Counted from the stretch's first letter, positions 25,932 through 34,961 are shown. The stretch: DNA of 64,000 bases from Bradyrhizobium sp. CCBAU 53340 (GCF_015291645.1 NZ_CP030055.1:5828001-5892000); one strand, 5' to 3'. Notes: a model not told the origin generated them from the letters alone. A program made the numbers and translations.

Positions 25932-27347
25932 TTGAGGGTCTTGTTCGTCACGACAGAGATGGACGACTTCGTCCGCGTCGGCGGACTCGGTGCCGTTTCC
26001 GCTGCCCTCCCCAGAGCGCTCCGCCCCTTCGCCGATATCCGGATCATGCTGCCCGGCTATCGCGACATCATCGAACAACTCACGCATATTCAGATCGTTG
26101 GGCGCTGTCCGGCACTTGCGGAAATGCCGTCCTGTTCGCTCGGCCGCGCCGCCACCAAGGACGGAATGCCGGTCTATGTGCTGTTGTGCTCCCAGCTCTA
26201 CGACCGTCCCGGCAACCCTTACGGCGACGAGTCCGGGCACGACTGGCCTGATAACGACATCCGCTTCGCGCGCTTCGCCTCGGCGGCGGCTGAGCTGGCC
26301 ATGGGCAAGCTGGACAAGAATTGGGCAGCAGACCTGATCCATGCCAATGACTGGCAGGCCTCGCTCGTGCCGGCCTACCTCGCCTGGCGCGGCGCCAAGC
26401 TGCCGTCGATCCTGACCATCCATAACCTCGCCTATCAAGGTCTCTTCCCGAAGGAGTCGCTGCGGCGGATCGGCGTGCCCGAGAGCTCCTTCCATATCGA
26501 CGGCGTCGAGTTCTACGACCAGCTCTCCTTCCTCAAGGCCGGCCTCGTCTACGCCTCGCATCTCACCACCGTGAGCGGCACCTATGCGCGCGAGATCACC
26601 ACGGAGGAATTCGGCTGCGGCCTCGAAGGCCTGCTGCGCGTCCGCTCCGAGGCATCCGAGCTCACCGGCATCCTCAACGGCATCGACGAGAGCTGGGACC
26701 CGCGCTCTTGCGCCCAGCTTGCGCAGCAGTTCGGCGCCGGCGACTGGATCGGCAAGAAGGCCAATGCGGATTACGTGCGCAAGCAGTTTGGCCTTGCGGT
26801 CTCGCGCGGCCCGATGTTCGGCATCGTCGCCCGCCTCGTGCATCAGAAAGGTATCGACCTCGTCTTGGCGGCGGCCGACGAGATCGTCGATGCCGGCGGA
26901 CAGATCGTGGTGACCGGCTCCGGCGAGCCGGCGCTCGAGCAGGCGCTGGTCGATGCCCATCGCCGCCGTCCCGACGCCATCGGCGTTGCCATCGGCTTCA
27001 ACGACGCCCAGGCGCGCCGCATTTTTGCCGGCAGCGATTTCACCTTGATGCCCTCGCGGTTCGAGCCGTGCGGCCTCAGCCAGATGTATGCCCAGCGCTT
27101 CGGCTCGCTGCCGATCGGCCATCAGACCGGAGGCCTCGCCGAGACCATCACGGACGGCGAGACCGGCTTCCTGTTCTCAAGACCCTCGCACGACTCTTTC
27201 CTCGGCGGCGTCCGCCGCGCCTTCTCGGCCTTCATGGCGCAGGACCAGCTCGATACCATGCGCCGCAGCGCGATGGGACGCTCCTTTTCCTGGAGCGTCT
27301 CGGCGGGCAGCTACAACAAGCTGTATCGGAAGCTCGCCGCGGTGTGA
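25932..27347 (+). CDS. Glycogen synthase-like glycosyltransferase family 5 protein
   Basis: A 471-residue GT-B enzyme that would transfer glucose from ADP-glucose to an alpha-1,4-glucan. The start is TTG 25932, giving MRVLFVTTEMDDFVRVGGL, which aligns residue for residue with the GlgA N-terminus; AGAGGG precedes it by nine bases. The C-terminal nucleotide-binding motif PSRFEPCGLSQMYAQRFG and TGGLAETI are well conserved. The ADP-glucose-binding K-x-G-G motif is changed: Lys15 is Arg15 (RVGG) and the following LADV is LGAV. No glgB, glgC or glgP is adjacent. A debranching-type enzyme is encoded at 50207. Confidence 0.87.
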   Translation: MRVLFVTTEMDDFVRVGGLGAVSAALPRALRPFADIRIMLPGYRDIIEQLTHIQIVGRCPALAEMPSCSLGRAATKDGMPVYVLLCSQLYDRPGNPYGDESGHDWPDNDIRFARFASAAAELAMGKLDKNWAADLIHANDWQASLVPAYLAWRGAKLPSILTIHNLAYQGLFPKESLRRIGVPESSFHIDGVEFYDQLSFLKAGLVYASHLTTVSGTYAREITTEEFGCGLEGLLRVRSEASELTGILNGIDESWDPRSCAQLAQQFGAGDWIGKKANADYVRKQFGLAVSRGPMFGIVARLVHQKGIDLVLAAADEIVDAGGQIVVTGSGEPALEQALVDAHRRRPDAIGVAIGFNDAQARRIFAGSDFTLMPSRFEPCGLSQMYAQRFGSLPIGHQTGGLAETITDGETGFLFSRPSHDSFLGGVRRAFSAFMAQDQLDTMRRSAMGRSFSWSVSAGSYNKLYRKLAAV

Positions 27348-27370
27348 GGCCGAGGCCGCCACTCCTTCTT

Positions 27371-27505
27371 CCGTCACCCTGAGGTGGCCGCTTCTTCAGC
27401 GGCCCTCGAAGGGCGACGGCCCGGCTGCAGCAGCGGGGCCGTACATCCTTCGAGGCTCCCGGCGCGATGCTTTTGCATCGCGCCACTCGCACCTCAGGAT
27501 GACGG
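27371..27505. repeat. Long inverted repeat, intergenic family C
   Basis: It starts CCGTCACCCTGAGGTG and ends CACCTCAGGATGACGG, with inner palindromes (CCTCGAAGGG / CCTTCGAGG; GCGCGATGC / GCATCGCGC). The element has the look of a dispersed structured repeat common between genes of Bradyrhizobium and Rhodopseudomonas. It separates glycogen synthase from the convergent MpaB-type gene. Confidence 0.75.
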
Positions 27506-27522
27506 GTTAAAGGCCAAGGCCC

Positions 27523-28473
27523 TCACCCCTTCCCGCGCACATCCATCTGCGACCGGCCGATCCAGGCGCGGTTGAGGCAGCGGGTCATCCAGTCCGGCTG
27601 CGGCTCGCCGCGGAGCCGGGCCAGCGCCTCCTGATAGGGACCGACATAGCGCAGCCGGTCGGGCAGTTTCGGATAGACGCGTCTGATCCATCGCAGCGCA
27701 TAGTCCGCGGATCTCTCATCGCGCGCGTCGAGCTCGAAGCCAAAGTCTGCGCGCAGACGTTCCGGCAGCAGGCGCGCGGTGAGCGCGCGGTACCATCGCG
27801 GCGGCCGCAGCCACGGACGCGCACCGCCAAAAATCTGCGCGGCGATCATGCGCGCGGCCGGGCTGACGGTCAGCGTGTCCGACTGCACCATCGCTGCGGT
27901 GTAGGCGGCAAAGCCCGCCCAGTCGGCCGGCAAATCATTCGCCGTCAGTCCGAACAGCGCGCCAAAATTCCGGCTCTCGGTCCAGTAACGCTCGCGCTCT
28001 TCTACCGAGAACGGCGGCAGAACCAGATCGTGCGCCATCAGCGCGGTCTCGACCAGCGTCGCATGAACCCAGCGCAGCGACGGGATGTCGTTAGCGCAAT
28101 ACTGCGAACCTGCCGCGAACGGACCCACGGTCTGCGGCATCTCGCCGACGATCATGCTGTGGCGCCGGTGCAATTGCCGGGACGACGAAAGCGCATGGTC
28201 GAGCGAGCCGAACACCATGGCAAAGACGATGTCGAAGGTGCGATGAAAGCGCCCGATCGGATCGGCCAAGGTTTTGGAATGTTCGGCGATGGCGGCCGCG
28301 ACCCAGGGATGTGCGAGCTGAAGCAGCAGCGCACGGCCGGCGCCGAGAAAGATGACGGCCTCGCGGTCGATCCGCCAGGTCACCGTGTCAGGACCGAACA
28401 CGCCGGTGACCGATGCCGCGGCGTGAGCGCGGACCTGATCGAGCGACAGTTCCAGGTCGTCGCCGGACACCAC
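27523..28473 (-). CDS. Oxygenase MpaB family protein (DUF2236)
   Basis: A 316-residue protein of the DUF2236 group, related to the heme-containing latex-clearing oxygenase Lcp and fungal MpaB. Recognisable parts are DTVTWRIDREAVIFLGAGRA (N-terminus), LAHPWVAAAIAEHS with its conserved His, FHRTFDIVFAMVFG, and WVHATLVETALMAH. No signal peptide. GTG 28473 is preferred, with AAAGGG eight bases before it. Activity is unknown in most bacterial members; oxygenase function is inferred from the family. It follows the patatin gene on the same strand at 85 bases. Confidence 0.78.
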   Translation of the reverse strand: MVSGDDLELSLDQVRAHAAASVTGVFGPDTVTWRIDREAVIFLGAGRALLLQLAHPWVAAAIAEHSKTLADPIGRFHRTFDIVFAMVFGSLDHALSSSRQLHRRHSMIVGEMPQTVGPFAAGSQYCANDIPSLRWVHATLVETALMAHDLVLPPFSVEERERYWTESRNFGALFGLTANDLPADWAGFAAYTAAMVQSDTLTVSPAARMIAAQIFGGARPWLRPPRWYRALTARLLPERLRADFGFELDARDERSADYALRWIRRVYPKLPDRLRYVGPYQEALARLRGEPQPDWMTRCLNRAWIGRSQMDVRGKG

Positions 28474-28558
28474 TTGCAGGACCCTTTAGACTTCGGACGA
28501 CGGCCCACGATCGGCAAAGCCTGTGGCAATTCGATGAAGCGAACGGTGGCCCGCCACG

Positions 28559-29707
28559 CTATTCCGCGGCCATCGGCATCTCGTCCATATGCTCGTGTAG
28601 CACCACGCCCGACAGCGGATCGAATTCGCCGGTCCACGGCTTTCGCTCGAGCACCGACCTCGTGTGAGCATAGCCCGCATCCCAGCGCTGCATGATACCG
28701 GACGGGCTGAAGTCGATGTCCTTGGTGTGGCTCTCGCGGTCCAGCTGGGGCGCGAGCAGCCGCACCACATGCATCCGGGTCGAACAACCGTAGCTGATCA
28801 GTTCCTTCACCATGGGATCACCGCGCTCGCTGTCCGGCAGACGCTCGGCGAGCTGCTTGATGACGTGGCGGAGACGATGGGCCTGCTGCTGGCGAGCGAT
28901 CTGGCTCGCGATGCGGCTGGAGTACTGCACGTCCTTATGACGGTTCAGCACCTCCGCCATCGTGGTCGGCTCCGGCCCGACGGGATTCCACAGATGCACC
29001 GCGAAGATCAGCGAGTCTCTGCGCGGATTGTCGTCGAAGACCGCTTCGGTTGGCGTGTTCGACAGGATACCACCGTCCCAATAGAGCTCACCGTCGATGC
29101 GCACCGCCGGAAACGCCGGCGGCAGAGCACCCGAGGCCATGACGTGCTTCACCGTCAACTCGCCGTCGCGGCTGTCGAAATAGCGCATCTGGCTGCTGCG
29201 GACATGAGCAGCCCCGACCGTCAGCCGCGGGGCGCAGCGATTGACCAGGCTGAAATCGACGAGCTCGTGCAACGTCTTCTCCAGCGGAGCGGTCGAATAA
29301 AAGCCGGCGTGATCGGCTCCCAACGGGTAGGAATCGCCCGCATGCGCCAGCGGATTGGGACGGAAGAACCCGGGGATACCGTTGGTCACTGTCGACCAAT
29401 AGGCCAGCTTTTCGTTGAAGCCGGGAAACGCGCTGCGCAGATTCCACACCGGATTCTGCTCCATCCGTTTCCAGAATTCCTTCAGGCGCGCCAGGCGCTG
29501 GCCGGGCTCATTGCCCGCCATGAGGCTTGCGTTGATCGCACCGATCGAGGTGCCAATGATCCAATCCGGCTCGATCCCGGCCTCGTGCAAGGCCTGGTAG
29601 ACCCCGGCCTGGTAAGATCCGAGCGCACCGCCGCCCTGAAGCACCAAAACGACCTGGCCCGGCAGATCCGTGCCTTTGCGCTGGGTATTGTCCTGCATGC
29701 CATTCAT
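28559..29707 (-). CDS. Patatin-like phospholipase/acyl hydrolase
   Basis: A 382-residue serine lipid hydrolase with the Ser-Asp dyad of patatins: oxyanion loop QGGGALGSYQAG near residue 27, nucleophile elbow GTSIGA near residue 56 and DGG as YWDGGILSNTP near residue 210. A C-terminal extension of about 120 residues (HRLRHVIKQLAERLP and onward) matches the DUF3734-type tail. ATG 29707 follows GGAGCGAACC; the frame is open further upstream without a ribosome site. It lies 70 bases after the 3-hydroxybutyrate dehydrogenase gene, an association I recognise in other proteobacteria, suggesting a role in polyhydroxybutyrate granule turnover (inference). Confidence 0.88.
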   Translation of the reverse strand: MNGMQDNTQRKGTDLPGQVVLVLQGGGALGSYQAGVYQALHEAGIEPDWIIGTSIGAINASLMAGNEPGQRLARLKEFWKRMEQNPVWNLRSAFPGFNEKLAYWSTVTNGIPGFFRPNPLAHAGDSYPLGADHAGFYSTAPLEKTLHELVDFSLVNRCAPRLTVGAAHVRSSQMRYFDSRDGELTVKHVMASGALPPAFPAVRIDGELYWDGGILSNTPTEAVFDDNPRRDSLIFAVHLWNPVGPEPTTMAEVLNRHKDVQYSSRIASQIARQQQAHRLRHVIKQLAERLPDSERGDPMVKELISYGCSTRMHVVRLLAPQLDRESHTKDIDFSPSGIMQRWDAGYAHTRSVLERKPWTGEFDPLSGVVLHEHMDEMPMAAE

Positions 29708-29777
29708 GGTTCGCTCCTGGCGAGCTTGCACTGCTCGAATATTCGCCGCCGGCCGCGAGTTGTTACGCCGGCCCATC

Positions 29778-30602
29778 TCAATGCGCGGTCCAGCCGCCGT
29801 CGACCGGAAGCGCAATGCCGGTGATCGAGGCGGCCGCATCCGTCGCCAGGAACACGGCGAGCGCGCCAAGCTCCTCGACGGTGGCGAAGCGCTTGTTCGG
29901 CTGCTGCGCGAGCAGGACCTCGCGGATCACCTGGTCGCGGGAGATGCCGTGCGCCTTGGCCTGGCCGTCGATCTGCGCCTCGACCAGCGGCGTGTAGACG
30001 TAACCCGGGCAGATGGCGTTGCAGGTGATACCCTGCTCCGCGGTCTCCAGTGCCGTCACCTTGGTGAGACCGACGATGCCATGCTTGGCGGCGACATAGG
30101 CCGACTTGAAGGGCGAGCCGACCAGACCGTGCGCAGACGCGATGTTGATGATCCGGCCGAAGCCATTCTGCCGCATCGCCGGCAGCGCCAGCCGCGTGGT
30201 GTGGAAGGCCGAGGACAGGTTGATCGCGAGGACCTGGTCCCACTTCTCGACCGGAAACTGGTCGAGCGGCGCGACATGCTGGATGCCCGCATTGTTGACG
30301 ACAATGTCGAGCCGTCCGGATTCGGCAATCGTGGCCGCGATCATCTCGGCGATGGACTTCGGCTTCGTCATATCAGCCGGCGAGTAGCTTGCCTTGATAC
30401 CGAACTGGGCGGCGATCTGTTCGCGCGTCCGGCCAATCTCGCTGGCGACGCCGAGGCCGTTGAGCACGATATCGGCGCCGGCAGCAGCCAGCGCACGCGC
30501 GATGCCGAGACCGATGCCACTGGTGGAGCCCGTGACCAGCGCGACCTTTCCGGCCAGCGTGTATCCAGGCTGTGACATCTGCGGCTTTAGCGGCATGTTC
30601 AT
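29778..30602 (-). CDS. 3-Hydroxybutyrate dehydrogenase (SDR family)
   Basis: A 274-residue classical short-chain dehydrogenase that converts D-3-hydroxybutyrate to acetoacetate with NAD. TGSTSGIGLGIA (cofactor loop), NNAGIQHVAPL, Ser in NIASAHGLVGS and YVAAKHG (catalytic Tyr-Lys) are present; IQHVAP and GYVYTPLVEAQI are characteristic of the hydroxybutyrate enzymes. It would act on monomers released from polyhydroxybutyrate. The patatin gene follows on the same strand; a LysR gene diverges upstream. Confidence 0.92.
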   Translation of the reverse strand: MNMPLKPQMSQPGYTLAGKVALVTGSTSGIGLGIARALAAAGADIVLNGLGVASEIGRTREQIAAQFGIKASYSPADMTKPKSIAEMIAATIAESGRLDIVVNNAGIQHVAPLDQFPVEKWDQVLAINLSSAFHTTRLALPAMRQNGFGRIINIASAHGLVGSPFKSAYVAAKHGIVGLTKVTALETAEQGITCNAICPGYVYTPLVEAQIDGQAKAHGISRDQVIREVLLAQQPNKRFATVEELGALAVFLATDAAASITGIALPVDGGWTAH

Positions 30603-30791
30603 GACGAGACCTCCATTGGATCGCCAACCCTCGGGACCGGGGGCCGGCTTTCACACGACCCTGACGGATCGCCTGTCCAAACGGAAATACCGTCCGGCTT
30701 CCGAATCCATACGCACGCGCTATCGCGGACGGGATGTCATTTCCCACGCCGGTCGGGTAGATTTCCGTCGATCCTGCTGGGGAGCCGATCC

Positions 30792-31679
30792 ATGGAAATG
30801 CACCAGGTCCGCTATTTCCTCGCGGTAGCGCAGCTGCTCAACTTCACGCGCGCCGCCGAGGAGTGCAACGTGACGCAGCCTTCGCTGACGCGCGCCATCA
30901 AGCAGCTCGAGGCCGAGCTTGGCGGCGACCTGTTTCGCCGCGAGCGGCCCGCGGCGCAATTGACCGAGCTCGGCCAGCGCATGCATCCGCTGCTGAAGCA
31001 GTGCTACGATGCCGCCACAGGCGCGCGCTCGCTCGCCTCCTCGTTCAAGAGCGGCGAGATCGGCGCACTGCGCATCGCCCTGACGCATTCGGTCGACCTC
31101 GCATTGCTGATCCCGCATTTGAACGAGATCAAGCGGCAGTTCAACCGGCTCGAATTTCGCTTCCTGCGCGGAACGAGCCGCGAGGTCAGCGACTTCCTGA
31201 AGAAGGGCGAGGCCGAGCTCGGCATCGCCGCCGAAATCGACGAAGCCTGGGAGCGGCTCGACGTCTGGCCGCTCTTCACCGAGTCTTTCGATCTCGTCGT
31301 CAGCCGGGAGCACCGCCTTGCCGGCCAGGATACGATCGAGCCGGACGATCTGCGCGCGGAGCAACTGCTCGGCCGCAATTATTGCGAACATTCCCGGCGC
31401 ATCGCCGCAAGCCTGCGCGAATTCGGTATCGAGGGCGATCACGGCCACGAGATTTCGAGCGAGCGCGACCTGATCGAACTGGTGGAGGCCGACATCGGCA
31501 TTGCCATGATGCCGCACACCTCACCGGTGCCTGATAGCCTGAAGCGCGCCGCGGTCCCTGGCCTCGATGCGCGCCGCACTGTCAGTCTGTACGGTGTGGC
31601 GGGCCGCCAGAGGACAGCCGTGGCCAACACCGTAATGCGGCTGCTGCGCGGCGCCGACTGGCGGGAGATTGCGGGGTAG
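30792..31679 (+). CDS. LysR-family transcriptional regulator
   Basis: A 295-residue LysR protein: helix-turn-helix at about 1-62 (MHQVRYFLAVAQLLNFTRAA; NVTQPSLTRAIKQLE) and effector domain at about 88-290. The recognition helix is of the CbbR/OxyR-like class, and Cys198 (RNYCEHSRR) lies in the region where OxyR-type proteins have a reactive Cys, but only one such Cys is seen. It diverges from 3-hydroxybutyrate dehydrogenase and converges on a thioredoxin-fold protein, so it could control either. ATG 30792. Confidence 0.9.
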   Translation: MEMHQVRYFLAVAQLLNFTRAAEECNVTQPSLTRAIKQLEAELGGDLFRRERPAAQLTELGQRMHPLLKQCYDAATGARSLASSFKSGEIGALRIALTHSVDLALLIPHLNEIKRQFNRLEFRFLRGTSREVSDFLKKGEAELGIAAEIDEAWERLDVWPLFTESFDLVVSREHRLAGQDTIEPDDLRAEQLLGRNYCEHSRRIAASLREFGIEGDHGHEISSERDLIELVEADIGIAMMPHTSPVPDSLKRAAVPGLDARRTVSLYGVAGRQRTAVANTVMRLLRGADWREIAG

Positions 31680-31684
31680 CTGCG

Positions 31685-32404
31685 TTAGTGTTCCCGGCTC
31701 GCGCCTTCCAGCGCCGCGAGCAGGTCGTCGATCTCCATGCGCTTGCGGAAATCGGGATCGACGAAGCGCGCCTTCACGACCCCGTCGCGGCCGACGACGA
31801 ACACGGCCGGGATCGGCAACATCCAGCCCTCATTGCCGTGGAATTTCGTCATGTCCTGGTACGACAGCAGGCTCTGAATCTCGGCGCCGAGCCAGATCGC
31901 GAGATTGAGCGACAGGGCATAGCCGTTGTCGAGATCGGTCAGGATGGGAAACGGCGCGCCGGATTCGGTCTTGAGCTGGCGGGTAAATTCCTGCGTCTCC
32001 GGCATGATCGCCACGATCCGCGCGCCTATGGCCTCGATACGATCCAAGGCCTGAACGACGGCGCGAACGTTCAGCCGGCAATACGGACACCAATGGCCGC
32101 GGAAAAACATGATCACGACCGGACCGTCCTCCAGCAGCGCCGGCAAGGTGACGAGATGCCCGCTTTCGTCAGGCAGCATGAACGGCGGCATCACGTCGCC
32201 CGGATGCGGCGCGGTCTCGCCGCCGCCATTCCCGTTCAATCGCGTCACCAGGCGATCGACCGCCTCGCCATAGGCCGGGAAGACCGCCCGGCTCGCATCG
32301 GCATAGGCCCGGAGCTGTTCGTTCAACGTGCCCTCCATATCGCGGCAACGTTGGAAGGCGAGCCTGAGCCGTTCGGCGTCGGCTGGCGAGAGAGAGGTCA
32401 TCAT
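31685..32404 (-). CDS. Peroxiredoxin-like (AhpC/TSA) thioredoxin-fold protein
   Basis: A 239-residue cytoplasmic protein. An N-terminal helical segment of about 70 residues precedes a thioredoxin fold with FFRGHWCPYCRLN near residue 103, a C-x-x-C redox pair in a peroxiredoxin-like setting, and PAVFVVGRDGVVKARFVD near the end. Members of this group are annotated as AhpC/TSA-family or peroxiredoxin-like; actual peroxidase activity is uncertain because typical Prx Pro-Thr residues around the Cys are altered. Stop lies six bases from that of the convergent LysR gene. Confidence 0.85.
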   Translation of the reverse strand: MMTSLSPADAERLRLAFQRCRDMEGTLNEQLRAYADASRAVFPAYGEAVDRLVTRLNGNGGGETAPHPGDVMPPFMLPDESGHLVTLPALLEDGPVVIMFFRGHWCPYCRLNVRAVVQALDRIEAIGARIVAIMPETQEFTRQLKTESGAPFPILTDLDNGYALSLNLAIWLGAEIQSLLSYQDMTKFHGNEGWMLPIPAVFVVGRDGVVKARFVDPDFRKRMEIDDLLAALEGASREH

Positions 32405-32483
32405 CTGCTCCGGCGGTCCTGAGGCGAATATTAGATTCCCGGTTCGGCCGCCCGCAAGAGGCGGCCGCGGTGCCGGGACCGGT

Positions 32484-32768
32484 TCAGTTCACGTAGAAAT
32501 TGCCGGTCGGATCCAGCCGGCCGGGCGTGTAGTACAGCGAGCCGTTGTCCATGAAGAAGACGGTGTTGTCGGGCACCTTCTTGGCGCTCTTCATCATCGC
32601 CTCATGGTTCTTCTCGGCCGGGGCCATGGCCATCGCCGACATCTTGCCGGGCCCGCCATAAACATAGGCCATGCCCGCCTTGAAGTCCCAGGCGGCCTCC
32701 GAGAAGGCGGACGTGGCGATCACCGCGAAGGCGGCAGTGGCGATCATGGTCTTGGACAATTTCGTCAT
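32484..32768 (-). CDS. Small exported protein, function unknown
   Basis: A 94-residue precursor: signal peptide MTKLSKTMIATAAFAVIATS, then a mature domain rich in Met and Lys (GKMSAMAMAPAEKNHEAMMK) and a tail DNGSLYYTPGRLDPTGNFYVN. The ATG at 32768 has GGAGGAG ahead of it. The Met-rich stretch could bind copper, but this is speculation. It diverges from the cupin gene at 33005. A GC-rich stem-loop (CGGCCGCC/GGCGGCCG, 32445-32467) lies after the stop but without a T-run. Confidence 0.75.
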   Translation of the reverse strand: MTKLSKTMIATAAFAVIATSAFSEAAWDFKAGMAYVYGGPGKMSAMAMAPAEKNHEAMMKSAKKVPDNTVFFMDNGSLYYTPGRLDPTGNFYVN

Positions 32769-33004
32769 GGAATGCTCCTCCGGATTGACGTGGACGCCCG
32801 CCAACCGGGCGTGCGGCCATCGGACGCCGGATGCTGCAGAAGCGGAAATGCCGATCCGCAATCGGTTCGATAGCCACCGTACATCGACATAGCGCAGGGC
32901 TATCGCATCGAGAGCAAGCCGGCATTTCCCGATCGCCACGCACTCGACCAAGTTCCTGGCATAGCCGACGACCAGCGAGGTTGCGGCCAACACAGGAGAC
33001 TCCC

Positions 33005-33487
33005 ATGTTCAAACACCTCACGTCATCGCGCGCAGCCTGGCTCGGCCTTGCCGTCCTTGGCGCGCTGTCCCTGGCCGCGCAGCCGGCTTTGGCTGGCGAA
33101 TGCCCGGCCGACAAGGTCAAGCCGAACGCCCAGCAGATGGTCGACTACAAGCCGGTCGGCGTGACCGACGTCACCCTCGGCGCCATCGACCTCGGCAAGC
33201 AGCCGGCGCATCTCGAAGGCCGCGAGCTGCGTTTCCGCAAGCTGACGATCGAACCCGGCGGCATCGTGCCGTGGCACAGCCACGACGATCGCCCTGCCCT
33301 GATCTTCGTGCAGCAGGGCGAGATCGTCGAATACGCCTCCAATTGCGCCGATCCGATCGTGCACAAGGCCGGCGACCTTCGCCCCGAGGTCTACGGCACC
33401 TCGCATTGGTGGAAGAATCTCGGCAAGGAAACGGTGATCCTCTACGTCGGTGACGTCCGCAAGGATCCGCACGACCACAACATGTAA
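33005..33487 (+). CDS. Exported cupin-domain protein
   Basis: A 160-residue precursor with a signal peptide ending QPALA and one cupin barrel. The metal-binding motif WHSHDDRPALIFVQQGEIVEY near residue 95 supplies two His, and WKNLGKETVILYVGDV is the second cupin strand pair. Two cysteines (GECPAD; SNCADP) may form a disulfide in the periplasm. ATG 33005 follows AGGAG. Substrate unknown. The MFS gene begins 104 bases downstream on the same strand. Confidence 0.85.
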   Translation: MFKHLTSSRAAWLGLAVLGALSLAAQPALAGECPADKVKPNAQQMVDYKPVGVTDVTLGAIDLGKQPAHLEGRELRFRKLTIEPGGIVPWHSHDDRPALIFVQQGEIVEYASNCADPIVHKAGDLRPEVYGTSHWWKNLGKETVILYVGDVRKDPHDHNM

Positions 33488-33517
33488 CGAGCCCGCAGCC
33501 CCATCGTGCTCGTTGCC

Positions 33518-33571
33518 GGATGTGGCGTCCGGAGTCCCCCATGCTGCCCGGCATTGCCGGATGCCACATCC
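33518..33571. repeat. Inverted repeat before the MFS gene
   Basis: GGATGTGGC (33518-33526) and GCCACATCC (33563-33571) are perfect nine-base complements 36 bases apart, each associated with a copy of TTGCCGGATG. It lies between the cupin stop and the MFS start at 33592 and might be an operator or a processing hairpin. Confidence 0.4.
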
Positions 33572-33591
33572 CTTACAGGAGACGTCACGCC

Positions 33592-34794
33592 ATGACCGAT
33601 CTTTCCGCGATGATCAAACCGGCCGCGATGAGAACGGATGAACACTCCCCGGGCCTCATCCTGCGGTCGCTCGTCATTGGACTGACCGCGTTCCTGACCG
33701 TCGTCGATCTCTTCGCGACCCAGGCGATTCTGCCCTCGCTGACGCGCCATTATGGTGTCACGCCCGCGGCGATGGGTTTTGCCGTCAATGCCAGCACCTT
33801 CGGCATGGCCATCGCCGGCCTCGTCGTCGGCTTCTTCAGCCCGCACATCAACCGGCGGGCCGGCATCCTGCTGAGCCTGATGCTTCTCGCCATCCCCACC
33901 AGCCTGCTGGCATCCGCGCCAAATCTCACCGTCTTCACCGCCTTGCGGGTGATGCAGGGCCTTTGCATGGCATCTGCCTTCGCGTTGACGCTCGCTTATC
34001 TCGGCGAGCAGTGCAGCGCGATGGACGCTGGCAGCGCGTTCGCCGCCTACATCACCGGCAATGTTGCCAGCAACCTTGTCGGCCGGCTGATCTCCGCGGC
34101 GGTCGCCGACGGCCTTGGGCTGGCGTGGAATTTCTACTTCTTCGCAGCCCTCAATCTGGCGGGCGCGGCGCTGGTCTATCTCACGATCAAGCGGGTGCAG
34201 CCGGTGCACACGACGATGCCGGCGGGATCGCCGCTTGCCGCCATGATCGCGCATTGGCGCAATCCGCAGCTGCGCGCTGCCTTCGGCATCGGCTTCTGCA
34301 TCCTGTTCGCCTTCATCGGCACCTTCACATTCGTCAATTTCGTTCTCGTCCGGCCGCCGCTGTCGCTCGGCATGATGGACCTCGGCTTCGTCTATTTCGT
34401 CTTCCTGCCCTCGGTTGTGACGACGTTGCTGGCAGGCAAGGTGGCCTCGCGCATCGGGACGCGACCGACGATCTGGGTCTCGCTCGGCCTCGCCGCGGCG
34501 GGTCTTCCGCTGATGCTGGCCACTCACTTGGGCGAAGTGCTCGCCGGCATGGTTCTGGTCGGCGTCGGGACCTTTTTCGCGCAAGCTGCGGCCACCAGCT
34601 ACGTCGGGCAGATCGCAGCCGACAACCGTGGCGTTGCCAGCGGCACCTATCTTGCGTGCTATTTCTCCGGCGGACTGGCCGGCACAGCCGTGCTCGGCCG
34701 TCTGTTCGACGCCTTCGGCTGGTCCGCGTGTGTCACCGGGGTCGGGGTGGCACTTGGGGCAGCTGCCCTGCTCACTCTCGCCTTGAAGCGCTAG
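33592..34794 (+). CDS. Major facilitator superfamily transporter
   Basis: A 400-residue 12-helix transporter resembling drug:H+ antiporter-type MFS proteins of the YnfM/arabinose-efflux group. The A-motif-like loop GFFSPHINRRAG near residue 80 and a repeated weaker version (LAGKVASRIGTR) in the second half are seen. ATG 33592 follows ACAGGAGACGTCACGCC. Substrate unknown. Its TAG stop falls inside a CTAG palindrome shared with the stop of fixS on the other strand. Confidence 0.88.
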   Translation: MTDLSAMIKPAAMRTDEHSPGLILRSLVIGLTAFLTVVDLFATQAILPSLTRHYGVTPAAMGFAVNASTFGMAIAGLVVGFFSPHINRRAGILLSLMLLAIPTSLLASAPNLTVFTALRVMQGLCMASAFALTLAYLGEQCSAMDAGSAFAAYITGNVASNLVGRLISAAVADGLGLAWNFYFFAALNLAGAALVYLTIKRVQPVHTTMPAGSPLAAMIAHWRNPQLRAAFGIGFCILFAFIGTFTFVNFVLVRPPLSLGMMDLGFVYFVFLPSVVTTLLAGKVASRIGTRPTIWVSLGLAAAGLPLMLATHLGEVLAGMVLVGVGTFFAQAAATSYVGQIAADNRGVASGTYLACYFSGGLAGTAVLGRLFDAFGWSACVTGVGVALGAAALLTLALKR

Positions 34795-34961
34795 CGCTTC
34801 GCCGGCGCCTCCTGCGGCGGCGGGTCGTCGTCGGCGATCGCTCGCCAGGCGGCGCCGTCGAGATCGTCGTACTGGCCGCTGCGCAGCGACCAGAGGAAGG
34901 CTGCGAGGCCCGCGCCTCCGAGCAGCAGCGCCAGCGGCACCAGGAAGACCAGGATTTCCAT
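34791..34961 (-). CDS. fixS: cbb3 oxidase maturation protein FixS/CcoS
   Basis: A 56-residue peptide: one membrane helix (MEILVFLVPLALLLGG...) followed by WSLRSGQYDDLDGAAWR, the family hallmark, and an acidic Pro-rich tail. It is needed for cofactor insertion into the cbb3 oxidase, acting with the copper ATPase FixI. The ATG overlaps the TGA of fixI by one base (TGATG), indicating coupling. Its stop overlaps the convergent MFS stop. Confidence 0.93.
   Translation of the reverse strand: MEILVFLVPLALLLGGAGLAAFLWSLRSGQYDDLDGAAWRAIADDDPPPQEAPAKR

Noticed and set aside
32445..32467. GC-rich perfect stem-loop considered as a terminator of the small exported-protein gene at 32484
   Set aside because: There is no T-run on either strand, so it was mentioned only with the gene.
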